A stretch of DNA of 64,000 bases, taken from the NCBI RefSeq assembly GCF_018324685.1, contig NZ_AP023354.1:4774001-4838000 (forward strand), written 5' to 3'. The DNA comes from Actinocatenispora sera (GTDB taxonomy: Bacteria > Actinomycetota > Actinomycetes > Mycobacteriales > Micromonosporaceae). Below the pieces are notes generated by a model. The model was not told where the DNA came from and searched no databases. It worked only from the letters and a program-made list of their open reading frames with translations. Position numbers and translations under genes: made by a program. Of the stretch, positions 46,425 through 56,100 are shown in pieces (the stretch's first letter is position 1; every line of letters begins with the position of its first letter).

Positions 46425-47636
46425 GCTGGGCTCTGTTGTCCTTCTGCGCACCGCGCCGCGGGCGACGGCGGTGGCGGAGAGCAGGGTCGCGGCGGCCAGA
46501 CCGCCCCAGAGCGCGACCGCGCCGTGCGGAGCGACCGCGGTGATGACCGCCGGGGAGGCGGCGAGGCCGAAACCGGTGGAGAGCTGGAAGCGGGCGAGGG
46601 CGCGGCCCCGGACGCGGGCCGGGGCCAGCGCGGCGACCAGCGCGGTGGCGCTGCCGGCGTAGCAGATCTCGCCGAGGGCGCACAGCACCGACACTGCGGC
46701 GACCGCCGGCGGACCCCAGCCGTGCCCGAGGGAGCTGGCCGCGAGGAAACCGAGGTAGGACGCGGTGAGTACCACGCCGGCGATGGCCAGGACGAGCCGG
46801 CGGGGGAAGCGGGACATCAGGACGGTGACCGGTACCTGCAGCGTGACGACCAGTACCGTGTTGGCCACGAAGATCACCGCCGACCACACCGGGGAGGCGT
46901 GCAGCTGCGTCACCAGTACCAGCGGGAGCGCGACCTCGGTGACGTTGAGGCAGAACGCGTAGATCACGTTGGCGGCCAGCAGGGTACCCAGCCGGGGCGC
47001 CGGCTCGTCGCGCCCCGGCGCGGCGGCGGCCGCGGGATCGTCGCGTACCCGGGTCGACCACGCCAGGCTCGCCGCGGCGAGGTAGGCCAGCCCGGTGCCC
47101 GCGGCGAGCACCTGCAGGGCCCCGGTACCGCCGGCGAGGCACGCGGTGGCGAGCAGCGCGCCGACGCCCAGCCCGCCGTTGCGTACGGAGCGGCCGGCGG
47201 CGAGGGCGGCGTCGCGTTCCCGGCCGTGCGCGACGCTCGACACGAGGGCGGCGTGGGCGGCCGGCCAGGTCTGGTTGCCGATGCCGAGGAACAGCGCCGC
47301 GGCCGCGAACAGCCAGACGTTTCGGGTCGGGGCGGCGAGCAGCAGTACCACGCCCAGCACCCGGACCAGCATCGATGCGGCCACGACCGTACTGCGTGCA
47401 CCCCGGTCCAGCCACCGCCCGACCGCGGGCATGCACACCAGGCCCGCGACGACGCCGATGGTCATCGCGCCGCCGGTGACCGGCGCCGACAGCCGGAGCA
47501 CCGTCATCCCGTAGAGCAGCAGGAAGGGCCGGAGCAGGCCGGTGCCGAGCGCGTCCACGGCCAGGGCACCGGCGTACCGGGGGCCGCCGGAGGCGCGCAG
47601 CAGGGCGCGGGGACGGATTCTGGTCGTGGGCGCCAT
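46320..47636 (-). CDS. MFS transporter
   Basis: A 438-residue 12-helix protein. ALAVDALGTGLLRPFLLLYG is helix 1 with the Asp typical of the group; LFLGIGNQTWPAAHAALV and CYAGSATALVAALAPARVRG are seen later. The last 45 residues are hydrophilic and overlap the 3' end of the XRE gene in antisense, so the tail may be a recent extension. The ATG at 47636 faces the ArsR-type regulator at 47737 across a 100-bp region with a large inverted repeat, its probable operator. Confidence 0.86.
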   Translation of the reverse strand: MAPTTRIRPRALLRASGGPRYAGALAVDALGTGLLRPFLLLYGMTVLRLSAPVTGGAMTIGVVAGLVCMPAVGRWLDRGARSTVVAASMLVRVLGVVLLLAAPTRNVWLFAAAALFLGIGNQTWPAAHAALVSSVAHGRERDAALAAGRSVRNGGLGVGALLATACLAGGTGALQVLAAGTGLAYLAAASLAWSTRVRDDPAAAAAPGRDEPAPRLGTLLAANVIYAFCLNVTEVALPLVLVTQLHASPVWSAVIFVANTVLVVTLQVPVTVLMSRFPRRLVLAIAGVVLTASYLGFLAASSLGHGWGPPAVAAVSVLCALGEICYAGSATALVAALAPARVRGRALARFQLSTGFGLAASPAVITAVAPHGAVALWGGLAAATLLSATAVARGAVRRRTTEPSSAVGVGGGIEAREQPQAVLGGAAGGRGQHQQLQP

Positions 47637-47672
47637 GGCGTCCACGGTGGAGTCCGGCGGCCGGTGGTGGCA

Positions 47673-47701
47673 CGTCGGTTGACGGACATCGTCAACCGAC
47701 G
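47673..47701. promoter_or_regulatory. ArsR-type operator in the divergent MFS/arsR region
   Basis: A perfect 12-bp inverted repeat with a 5-bp spacer: CGTCGGTTGACG (47673-47684) and CGTCAACCGACG (47690-47701). It is 36 bp from each start codon (MFS 47636, regulator 47737), symmetric for dual repression. Confidence 0.7.
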
Positions 47702-47736
47702 CCGTCGGCGGCCGCGGTAGCAGCGATGATGGGGCC

Positions 47737-48822
47737 ATGGCGCTGCGCATCGACATCACCGGGGTGCGGGCCGAGCAGCTGCGGTTCGTCGCCTCCCCGC
47801 TGGCCGAGCTGACCGCGATGTTGCACGTGCTGGCCGAGCCCGGGCATCACCCCCGGTTGGCCGTCTGGGCGGGTGAGGTCTGGGCCGGGATGCCGGCGGA
47901 GCTGGCCGAGCGGCTGCGGGAGGCGGAGTTTCTCTGGCGCTCCTCCCGGGCCGACTTCCTGGTCCCCGCCCGGCCCCGGCACAGCCTCGCCGAGGAACTG
48001 GACGATGTGGACCGGATCGACGACGAGCAGTACGTGACCTCCGCGCTGACCACCACGTGTGGCAGCAACCGGGTCCGCTTCGGCGCTCCGTCGCCGCTGG
48101 CCGATGCCGCCGCACGAGAGCGGGCACTGGATCTGGCCCAGGCCCGCGGAGCCGTCCAGGAGGCGTTCGCCGAACGGCTGCTCGCCGACCCGGCCGCCGT
48201 CCGAGCCCGGGTACGCCACACCCTCCAGCAGTGCGGCGAGGCGTTCTTCGACGCCGCCTGGACCGGCGTCGCCGCGCACCTGGCCAGCGATCTGCGGCTG
48301 AAGAACGAGCTGCTCAAGCGTCGAAGTGTCGCAGCGGCACTCGCGTCGGTCTCCGGCGCGGTGAGCCTGGCGCCGGATGGCGACCACATCGTGGTGGACA
48401 AGCTGCAGGACGCCGCGACGACCGCCGACGGCACCGGGATCACGTTCATCCCCAGCGCCTTCGGCCGCCCGCACCTGGTGGCGATCCACGCGCCGGGCTG
48501 GCAGCCGGTGGTGCAGTACCCGGTGGCCGAGCCGAGCGCGGCGGATCCGGTACCGATGGAGACGGTCGCGCGCCGGTTGGAGGCGCTCGCGCATCCGGTC
48601 CGGCTGCGGCTGATGCGCACCCTGGCCCGCGGCCCGCACACCACCGGCGAACTCGCGCGCGCCTGGGAGCTCTCGTCCCCGGAGGTCTCCCGCCACCTCG
48701 CCGTGCTGCGCCGCGCCGGCCTGCTCACCGCGCAGCGGCGCGGCCGCTACGTGCACTACACCCTCGACTCGGCGGAGCTGGCGACGCTGGGCACCGACCT
48801 GCTCGCCGCCGTGCTGCGCTGA
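47737..48822 (+). CDS. ArsR-type regulator with DUF5937 N-terminal domain
   Basis: A 361-residue regulator. Residues 1-250 form a DUF5937-like domain (MALRIDITGVRAEQLRFVAS, then PLAELTAMLHVL). The C-terminal winged helix is ArsR-like: ARRLEALAHPVRLRLMRTLA, TTGELARAWELSSPEVSRHL, then GRYVHYTLDS. No metal-binding cysteines are present, so an organic effector is likely. GATGAT ends 6 nt before the ATG: leaderless. The divergent MFS gene is the likely target. Confidence 0.9.
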   Translation: MALRIDITGVRAEQLRFVASPLAELTAMLHVLAEPGHHPRLAVWAGEVWAGMPAELAERLREAEFLWRSSRADFLVPARPRHSLAEELDDVDRIDDEQYVTSALTTTCGSNRVRFGAPSPLADAAARERALDLAQARGAVQEAFAERLLADPAAVRARVRHTLQQCGEAFFDAAWTGVAAHLASDLRLKNELLKRRSVAAALASVSGAVSLAPDGDHIVVDKLQDAATTADGTGITFIPSAFGRPHLVAIHAPGWQPVVQYPVAEPSAADPVPMETVARRLEALAHPVRLRLMRTLARGPHTTGELARAWELSSPEVSRHLAVLRRAGLLTAQRRGRYVHYTLDSAELATLGTDLLAAVLR

Positions 48823-49179
48823 CCGCCGCGGCGCCCGGTCTCGTCCGGTCGCCGGTGTTCGTTCCCTCTGATCTGCGCGTGGGTCGACACCGCCCGGTGA
48901 TGCGCTGCCCCATCATGCCCGGCACCACATAACGGGAATTATGTGGTGTCGCCCGAGCGCAGTATTTCTGCATATTACTGGTTAACTAGTATTGATAATC
49001 CAATAAATAGCAACGGGATTGCCCGAGAGATCCCCGGCAGATTCGTCAGTTACGTAACTGGACGGGTGCTTCGGCACGACTGTTCCGACGCCGTCCCGGA
49101 CGCGGTCCGGGGTGTCCCGGCGGGTTCGGTCAGTGGCGGACCTCCCGCGGATCCGGCTGTCCGGGGGCAACCATCGGCT
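48823..49179 (+). other. intergenic region with AT-rich island
   Basis: There is no gene. A 10-bp perfect hairpin (CACCACATAA 48923-48932 / TTATGTGGTG 48939-48948) may end the ArsR transcript. Bases 48960-49015 are far more AT-rich than anything else in the window and include a near-palindrome ACTGGTTAACTAGT (48977-48990). This could be a promoter, a binding site or an insertion scar. Confidence 0.5.
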
Positions 49180-49197
49180 GTACCTACTGGTATGTAC
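49180..49197 (+). promoter_or_regulatory. TetR-type operator over the promoter of the tetR at 49207
   Basis: An imperfect 18-bp repeat (GTACcTAC and GTAtGTAC arms) overlaps a TACACT -10 hexamer at 49195-49200, which ends 6 nt before GTG 49207. Autorepression of a leaderless mRNA is the simplest reading. Confidence 0.5.
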
Positions 49198-49206
49198 ACT
49201 GCGACG

Positions 49207-49770
49207 GTGGACACGCAGGAGCGGCTGATCGAGAGCACCCGGGAGCTGCTGTGGGAGCGCGGGTACGTGGCGACCAGCCCGAAGGCCATCCAACAGCGGG
49301 CCGGCGCCGGGCAGGGCAGCATGTACCACCACTTCGCCGGCAAGCGTGAGTTGGCGCTGGCCGCGATCCGCCGGACCGCCGAGCAGCTGCGGGCCGCGGC
49401 CGACGCGGAACTGTCCGCTCCCGGTACCGCGGCGCAACGGATCACCGGCTACCTGCGGCGCGATCGCGAGGTGCAGAAGGGCTGTCCGATCGGCCGGCTG
49501 ACCCAGGACCCGGACGTGATGGCCGATCCGCTGCTGCGCGAGCCGGTCGAGCAGACCTTCGCCTGGCTGCGTACCCGGCTCGCCGAGGTGCTGGCCGCGG
49601 GCCGCGACGCGGGGGAGTTCGATCCCGGCCTCGACCCGCGGGCCACCGCCGCGGTGGTCGTCGCGGTACTGCAGGGCGGCTACGTGGTGGCCCGCGCGGC
49701 AGACCGGGACGACCCGTTCGACCAGGCCGTCACCGGCGTCCTGGCGCTGTTGACCCGACCCACCACCTGA
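49207..49770 (+). CDS. TetR-family regulator
   Basis: A 187-residue repressor. Residues 1-50 hold the HTH (ERLIESTRELLWERGYVATS, PKAIQQRAGAGQGSMYHHFA); the C-terminal ligand domain includes QKGCPIGRLTQDPDVMADPL. GTG 49207 is chosen by family N-terminus and by the -10 hexamer; ATG 49192 lies inside the operator, and a longer frame to 48943 is not credible. The broken cupin gene follows after 18 bp. Confidence 0.9.
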   Translation: MDTQERLIESTRELLWERGYVATSPKAIQQRAGAGQGSMYHHFAGKRELALAAIRRTAEQLRAAADAELSAPGTAAQRITGYLRRDREVQKGCPIGRLTQDPDVMADPLLREPVEQTFAWLRTRLAEVLAAGRDAGEFDPGLDPRATAAVVVAVLQGGYVVARAADRDDPFDQAVTGVLALLTRPTT

Positions 49771-49788
49771 CCCACCGGAGAGGACTCG

Positions 49789-50144
49789 ATGGACCACCAG
49801 CAGCACTCCCCCGCCCCGATCACCCGTACCGTGCTGATCGACCAGCCGCTGCCGGCGCCGCTGCCGGTGCAGCGGGTCGAGGTGCGGCGCATCGTGATCG
49901 CCCCGACACCGCCGGCGGGCTGCACCGGCACAACGGCCCGGTGTTCGGCTCCGTAGAGTCCGGCTCGGTGGTGTACCAGATCGACGGGGAACCCGAGACC
50001 GTCCTCAGCGCCGGCGACACCTTCTACGAACCGGCGGGGGCGCGCATCGCCCGGTTCGACGCGCTGGAGTCCGGCGTGACGTTCCTCGGGTACTTCCTGC
50101 TCACCGCGGGCCAGCAGGCCGAGCTGGAGTTCCTCGATCGCTGA
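49789..50144 (+). pseudogene. cupin-domain gene with a -1 frameshift
   Basis: From ATG 49789 (GGAGAGG site) the frame reads VLIDQPLPAPLPVQRVEVRR and stops early at 49953-49956. The cupin core resumes one frame away: GLHRHNGPVFGSVESGSVVY with the metal-binding HRH, then GEPETVLSAGDTFYEPAGAR, ending at 50144. One missing base near 49903-49910 explains it exactly (356 nt instead of 357). This is either a real mutation or a sequencing error. If intact, it would be a 118-residue small cupin co-transcribed with tetR. Confidence 0.8.
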
Positions 50145-50168
50145 GCGGCCATCGCCTCCGGGCGCGAG

Positions 50169-50198
50169 TGGACACCGTGGCGTCCGGACTTGTAGCGT
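50169..50198 (+). promoter_or_regulatory. promoter of the rox leader
   Basis: TGGACA (50169-50174), 18 nt, TAGCGT (50193-50198). The transcription start would be near 50205, giving a leader of about 130 nt with a peptide ORF and hairpins before rox. Confidence 0.5.
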
Positions 50199-50235
50199 TC
50201 GGTGGACCGTGACCTCGGCCGGGGAGGTGAGACCC

Positions 50236-50279
50236 ATGTACGCAGCATCGGCGTGGGTGCTCCCCGTTCCCGTCCCGGT

Positions 50280-50289
<10 letters not shown>
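50236..50289 (+). CDS. 17-residue upstream peptide of rox
   Basis: ATG 50236 lies 7 bp after a strong GGGGAGG ribosome site and ends in TGA at 50289, 48 bp before rox. The peptide ends with VLPVPVPVGD, a proline-rich tail that could slow ribosomes. Its last codons take part in a hairpin that excludes the one covering the rox ribosome site. It is too short for homology; coding status is an inference from the ribosome site and position. Confidence 0.4.
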
Positions 50290-52002
<1,713 letters not shown>

Positions 52003-52062
52003 CGGGCGGGCCGTGGCCGGCCGCCGGTGGCAGTGCGACGGCGGCGCAGGAGGAGCGACGCG

Positions 52063-52265
52063 GTGACGACCGAGTACCCGGACCGGGCCCGACTACGTCG
52101 AGCAGTTCCACTCGACGGCGAGCCTGGCCCGGCTGCACCTGTCGGCCGCCGAGGCGGCGGAGTTCGACGCCGCGGTGACCCGGCTGGTCCGGCCGTGGGC
52201 CGTCGAGGGCCGGCTGGAGCTGGCCGTCGACGCGACCGTGTCGTGGGGCCGGCTGCGCTCACGCT
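52063..52265 (+). pseudogene. methyltransferase remnant
   Basis: GTG 52063 after a GGAGGAG site begins TTEYPDRAR, a typical start of a small class I methyltransferase; then, in the next frame, only the C-terminal end is found: DYVEQFHSTASLARLHLSAA and VEGRLELAVDATVSWGRL. The whole SAM-binding core is missing and the end runs into the convergent gene. An internal deletion of about 170 codons is inferred. Confidence 0.6.
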
Positions 52266-53479
52266 GCCTCCGGGGCGACCGGCGAGGACGGGTAGTCCGC
52301 GACGGTCATCGAGTCGTACAGCCGGGCGCTGTTGGTGGCGAGGCGCAGCACGGCGCGGCCGGCGCGGGTGGGCAGTGCGGCGACCAGCCGGGAGACCTGG
52401 GCCAGCCCGGTCACGCCGAGCCGGGAGGTCGGGATCAGGGTCTTCGCCGCGCTGAGTGCCGACGCCTGGCTGCCGCGCACGTACGGGGCCATGATGCGCT
52501 CGTAGGCGCCGAACGCGCGCCGGTGGTCGCCGCCCGCCGCCGCCAGCTCCCCGGCCAGCACGTACGCGCCGAGCACGGCCAGGGTGGTGCTGCCGCCCAC
52601 AGCCGGGCCGGGGCTGTAACCCGCGTCGCCGACCAGCGTCACCCTCCCCCGCGACCAGGTGTCCATCTTGAGCTGGCTGATCGAGTCGAAGTAGAACGAC
52701 GGGGTGCGGTCGAGTTCGTCCAGCCAGCCGTCGACCTCGGGGTCGAAGCCGGCGAACGCGTCGCGCAGCAGCTGCCGCTGCCGGTCCGTGTCGCGGTGCC
52801 GGTAGTCGAGTTCGCGGTCGCTGCGAAACAGGAACAGCACGCGCGCGTCGCCGAGGTGCGCGGCGCCGTACATGCCGGCGGTGCGACCGACGCCGACGTG
52901 GATGCGCAGCTCGCGATCCAGCCCGGGGTTGGGCAGGCTCAGCACCCCGAAGTACGCGCCGATGAAGGAGCGCAGCGGCGCCTCGTCGCCGAACGTCAGC
53001 CGGCGCACGGTCGAGTGCAGCCCGTCGGCGCCGACGATCAGGTCGTACCGGCGCGGCGCGGCGTGCTCGAACCGCACCTCGCCGTCGGCGCCGATCGCGG
53101 TAATCGAGTCGCCGTAGCGGTACTCGACGTCGTCGCGGGTGGCGTCGCGGACGATCTCGCTCAGGTCGTCGCGCATGATCTCGACGTGCCGGGCGGACGC
53201 GGCGCCGAAGATCTTGGCCAGGTCGACCTGCACGCCGCGCCGCGCGCCCTGCGGGTACAGCGTCATCCGGTTGGTGCCGGTGGCCCGCTGCTCGACCTGG
53301 GCGAGTACGCCCATCCGTTCCACGATGTCCACCGCGGGACGGAACAGGTCGACGGCGTGGCCGCCGGTGCTGCGTGGCGCCGGCGCCCGTTCCACGACGG
53401 TGACGGTGAAACCGTGTCTGGTCAGCCAGTACGCCAGGACCGGCCCGGCGATGCTGGCGCCGGAGATGAGAACCCGCAT
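52259..53479 (-). CDS. FAD-dependent monooxygenase
   Basis: A 406-residue class A flavin monooxygenase. MRVLISGASIAGPVLAYWLT is the FAD loop, RYDLIVGADGLHSTVRRLTF the DG motif, and RVTLVGDAGYSPGPAVGGST the GD motif. The second of two nearby ATGs (53479) is chosen because AAGGAGG is 7 nt before it. It is divergent from a TetR gene, with a 48-bp double operator in between. Substrate unknown. Confidence 0.9.
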   Translation of the reverse strand: MRVLISGASIAGPVLAYWLTRHGFTVTVVERAPAPRSTGGHAVDLFRPAVDIVERMGVLAQVEQRATGTNRMTLYPQGARRGVQVDLAKIFGAASARHVEIMRDDLSEIVRDATRDDVEYRYGDSITAIGADGEVRFEHAAPRRYDLIVGADGLHSTVRRLTFGDEAPLRSFIGAYFGVLSLPNPGLDRELRIHVGVGRTAGMYGAAHLGDARVLFLFRSDRELDYRHRDTDRQRQLLRDAFAGFDPEVDGWLDELDRTPSFYFDSISQLKMDTWSRGRVTLVGDAGYSPGPAVGGSTTLAVLGAYVLAGELAAAGGDHRRAFGAYERIMAPYVRGSQASALSAAKTLIPTSRLGVTGLAQVSRLVAALPTRAGRAVLRLATNSARLYDSMTVADYPSSPVAPEAA

Positions 53480-53490
53480 GGGCATGCCTC

Positions 53491-53538
53491 CTTACTTACC
53501 GATAGGTAAGCGTACCCGTTTACCTATCGGTAAGTAAG
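53491..53538. promoter_or_regulatory. double TetR operator between monooxygenase and tetR
   Basis: A perfect 19-bp inverted repeat (53491-53509 / 53520-53538) with a 10-bp spacer. Each arm holds its own operator, TTACC-GATA-GGTAA (53496-53509) and TTACC-TATC-GGTAA (53520-53533), centres 24 bp apart. It covers both promoters. Confidence 0.8.
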
Positions 53539-53551
53539 GTAGGGTGGCCAC

Positions 53552-54103
53552 ATGCCTCGCCCGTCCGACACCAAGCAGCGCATCCAGCGCACCGCCCGGG
53601 AGCTGTTCGCCCGGCAGGGCGTGCACCGCACCAGCCTGCAGGAGATCGCCAACCAGCTCGGCATCACCAAACCGGCGCTCTACTACCACTTCTCGTCCCG
53701 GGAGGAGCTGGTGCGCAGCATCGTGCAGCCGATCATCGACGAGGAGGAGGCGTTCCTCGCCGCGCAGGAGGCGCTGCCCGAGGTCGACCCGTACGTGCTG
53801 CTGAACGGGTACTTCGACTTCCACTACCGGCATCGCGCCGAGATCATGCTGATGCTCAGCGAGCTGACCACCTTCGCCGAACTGGGCCTGATCGAGGTCG
53901 TGCTGGCCTGGCGACGCCGGTTCGGCCGGCTGCTGCACGGCGCCGACCCCACGCTGGAGCAGGCCGCCCGGGCGGTCGTCGCGTTCGGCGGCATCCAGGA
54001 CTGCACGATCCAGTTCCCCGACGTACCGGAGGAGCAGCTGCGCCGGGCGGCCCTCGACGCTGCGTGCGCGGCGCTCGGCCTCCACCCGCCGCGCCCGGCC
54101 TGA
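53552..54103 (+). CDS. TetR-family repressor
   Basis: A 183-residue repressor. The HTH lies in residues 8-55 (RIQRTARELFARQGVHRTSL, QEIANQLGITKPALYYHFSS). The ligand domain follows, with no recognised subfamily motif. TAGGGT ends 6 nt before the ATG: leaderless. It surely binds the double operator on its 5' side and so controls itself and the divergent monooxygenase. Confidence 0.93.
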   Translation: MPRPSDTKQRIQRTARELFARQGVHRTSLQEIANQLGITKPALYYHFSSREELVRSIVQPIIDEEEAFLAAQEALPEVDPYVLLNGYFDFHYRHRAEIMLMLSELTTFAELGLIEVVLAWRRRFGRLLHGADPTLEQAARAVVAFGGIQDCTIQFPDVPEEQLRRAALDAACAALGLHPPRPA

Positions 54104-54206
54104 CCTGGCTCGCCGCGCCTGGCGCCCACTCCGCCCGGCCGCGGCACGCTACCGGGGACGGGCGGGTCCGCGGGCTGAACAGGCAGCAGCGGAGCCCGGG
54201 CGAGAT

Positions 54207-55226
54207 CTACCCGCCGAACGACATCGCCCGGGAACTCGCCGCTTCCCCGTAGCCGGGGTCCATCGCGGCGGCCAGGCGCAGTTCGCCCGCGGCGTCGTCG
54301 GCGCGGCCCTGCCGCTGCAGGGTGCGGCCGAGCAGCAGCCGCCCGTACGCGTCGTCCGGCCGCGCGGCGACCAGCTCGCGCAGCACCGCCTCGGCCCGGC
54401 CCAGCTGCGCCGAGGCGAAGTACGCTCGGCCGGCGAGCTCCAGCACCGCCGGCTCCCGGTGCTCGGCGAGCACCGGTGCGAGCAGCCGCAGCGCACCGAG
54501 CGGATCACCGCCGGCCAGCAGCGACTCGGCCCACCGGTACCGCTCGACCGGGCCGTCTTCGCTGTCACCGGAATCGACGTCGCCGGATTGGGCTTGGCGG
54601 AGCAGGTCGAGGATCGCCTCCGGCGGCTGGGCACCACGTAGCGCGAAGCGGCCGACCACGATGGTCGGCGAGGCGACGATGCCGCGCGCCCGGCCCACCA
54701 GCAGCGCGTCGGCCACCTCGTCGGCGCCCGCGCCGTCGGCGAGCACGTCGGCGGCGAGCCCGGCGTCGGTGGCGATGCGCGCGAGTACCGCCGGGTCGCT
54801 GATCGGCTCGCCGGCGACGAAGTGCGCGTGCAGCAGCGCTTCGACGACCCGGCCCTGCATTGCCGCGCCGCCCTGCCGGTACGCGAGGGCGACCAGCCGG
54901 TGCGCGTCGGTGGGATCGACCCGCCAGGCGGCACCGAAGCGGGGGCCGATGCCCTCGTCGGCGGCCGCGGCGGCGGCTCGCATCCGGGCGGCGGCCGGCG
55001 CCTCGTCGGGATCCGGACCGCAGCTGGCGAGCGCGGCGGCGACCTGCGGGTCCTGCAACGCCTGCCCGAGCCGCACCGGCCGTGGCGGCGCGGTCGGGTC
55101 GATCCGGTACGGGCGCCAGTGCAGCTCGGGTGGCTCGCCCGGCCAGTCGGCGAGGGCGCGCTCGATCCGCCGCTTCGCCACGTACGCCCAGCCGCAGACC
55201 AGGTCGGCCCAGATCTCGATACGCAT
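54207..55226 (-). CDS. DsbA-like (FrnE-type) oxidoreductase with TPR tail
   Basis: A 339-residue fusion. Residues 1-210 are a DsbA/FrnE thioredoxin-fold domain (MRIEIWADLVCGWAYVAKRR; only one Cys at the active site, CGWA in place of CxxC; VASPTIVVGRFALRGAQPPE is the cis-Pro region). Residues 230-330 are TPR repeats (GDPLGALRLLAPVLAEH, QLGRAEAVLRELVAARPDDA). Loss of the second Cys suggests isomerase or GST-like kappa chemistry rather than disulphide formation. Divergent from the TetR at 55284. Confidence 0.85.
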   Translation of the reverse strand: MRIEIWADLVCGWAYVAKRRIERALADWPGEPPELHWRPYRIDPTAPPRPVRLGQALQDPQVAAALASCGPDPDEAPAAARMRAAAAAADEGIGPRFGAAWRVDPTDAHRLVALAYRQGGAAMQGRVVEALLHAHFVAGEPISDPAVLARIATDAGLAADVLADGAGADEVADALLVGRARGIVASPTIVVGRFALRGAQPPEAILDLLRQAQSGDVDSGDSEDGPVERYRWAESLLAGGDPLGALRLLAPVLAEHREPAVLELAGRAYFASAQLGRAEAVLRELVAARPDDAYGRLLLGRTLQRQGRADDAAGELRLAAAMDPGYGEAASSRAMSFGG

Positions 55227-55241
55227 GCCCACCACGGTAAC

Positions 55242-55277
55242 CGACAACTGTCGTTTAGCCAACAGGTGTCGTATAGT
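55242..55277. promoter_or_regulatory. operator/promoter between dsbA-like gene and tetR
   Basis: CGACA-AC-TGTCG (55242-55253) is a perfect 12-bp inverted repeat, and a related half (AGGTGTCG) lies at 55264-55271 beside a TATAGT hexamer (55272-55277), 6 nt before the tetR GTG. Confidence 0.5.
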
Positions 55278-55283
55278 GGTGGC

Positions 55284-55841
55284 GTGAACCCCGCTGACCC
55301 CCGGGCCCGCCGCACCCGCGCCGCGCTGCGAAACGCGGCGCTGGCCCTCGCCGCCGAACGACCACCGGCCAGCGTCACCATCGCCGCGGTCGCCGCCGCC
55401 GCCGGCATCAACCGCGCCACCGTCTACCAGCACTACCCCGACCGGGACGCGCTGCTCGCCGACGCGATGGGCGACGCGGTCACCGCGGTCGTCGACCAGG
55501 CCGCGCTGTGCCCGCTGCGCGCACCCGGCGACGTACCGCCCGAACCGCTGGTGCGGCTGTTCGAGCAGATCGCCGCCCGCCGCGCGCACTACGCCCGGCT
55601 GCTGTCCGCCGACGGCTCGGCCCGGTTCGCCGCCGACCTGCGTGACCGTCTCGCCGCGGCACTGCGCGACCGGTTCGCTGCCGGCCAGCGGCCCACCGTC
55701 GGCCCCCAGGTACCGGCCACGGTGCACGCCGCGTGGCTGGCGGGCGCGCTGGTCGGTGTGATCGCCGACGCGTCGGCCGCCACCCCACCGGTCGAACCGG
55801 AACGGCTCGCCACCGCCTGCTGGGCGCTGATCACCAGCTGA
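55284..55841 (+). CDS. TetR-family regulator
   Basis: A 185-residue regulator. The HTH is in residues 10-55 (ALRNAALALAAERPPASVTI, AAVAAAAGINRATVYQHYPD), followed by a ligand domain of the TetR_C_33/AcrR type. GTG 55284 follows TATAGT by 6 nt: leaderless. Divergent from the DsbA/FrnE-like gene and probably its repressor. Confidence 0.9.
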   Translation: MNPADPRARRTRAALRNAALALAAERPPASVTIAAVAAAAGINRATVYQHYPDRDALLADAMGDAVTAVVDQAALCPLRAPGDVPPEPLVRLFEQIAARRAHYARLLSADGSARFAADLRDRLAAALRDRFAAGQRPTVGPQVPATVHAAWLAGALVGVIADASAATPPVEPERLATACWALITS

Positions 55842-56100
55842 CCGGCAGTCCGGACGCCGCCCGCGCGTACCGGCGCCACGTCGACGAGCGCCGCGTGCTC
55901 GGCACGGCGCCTCGCCCGGTACCCGTGCGCAGGCCGCGGCTGAACCGCGAGCCGATCATGAGATGGCGACCGCTGTGCCGCAGGGGGCTGCCAGCGTCCA
56001 GGGTGGCCCCGGCACCGTGGTGCCGGCCTGCCGACCCCGCTCGGCGCATCCCGGCGACCAGCCTGCTCGACATCACCATCGGCCACCGCAGCGCCGGCGG

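Noticed and set aside
48943-49206. N-terminal extension of the tetR at 49207
   Set aside because: It translates the AT-rich island and an operator; the TetR HTH begins right at 49207 and a -10 hexamer sits 6 nt before it.
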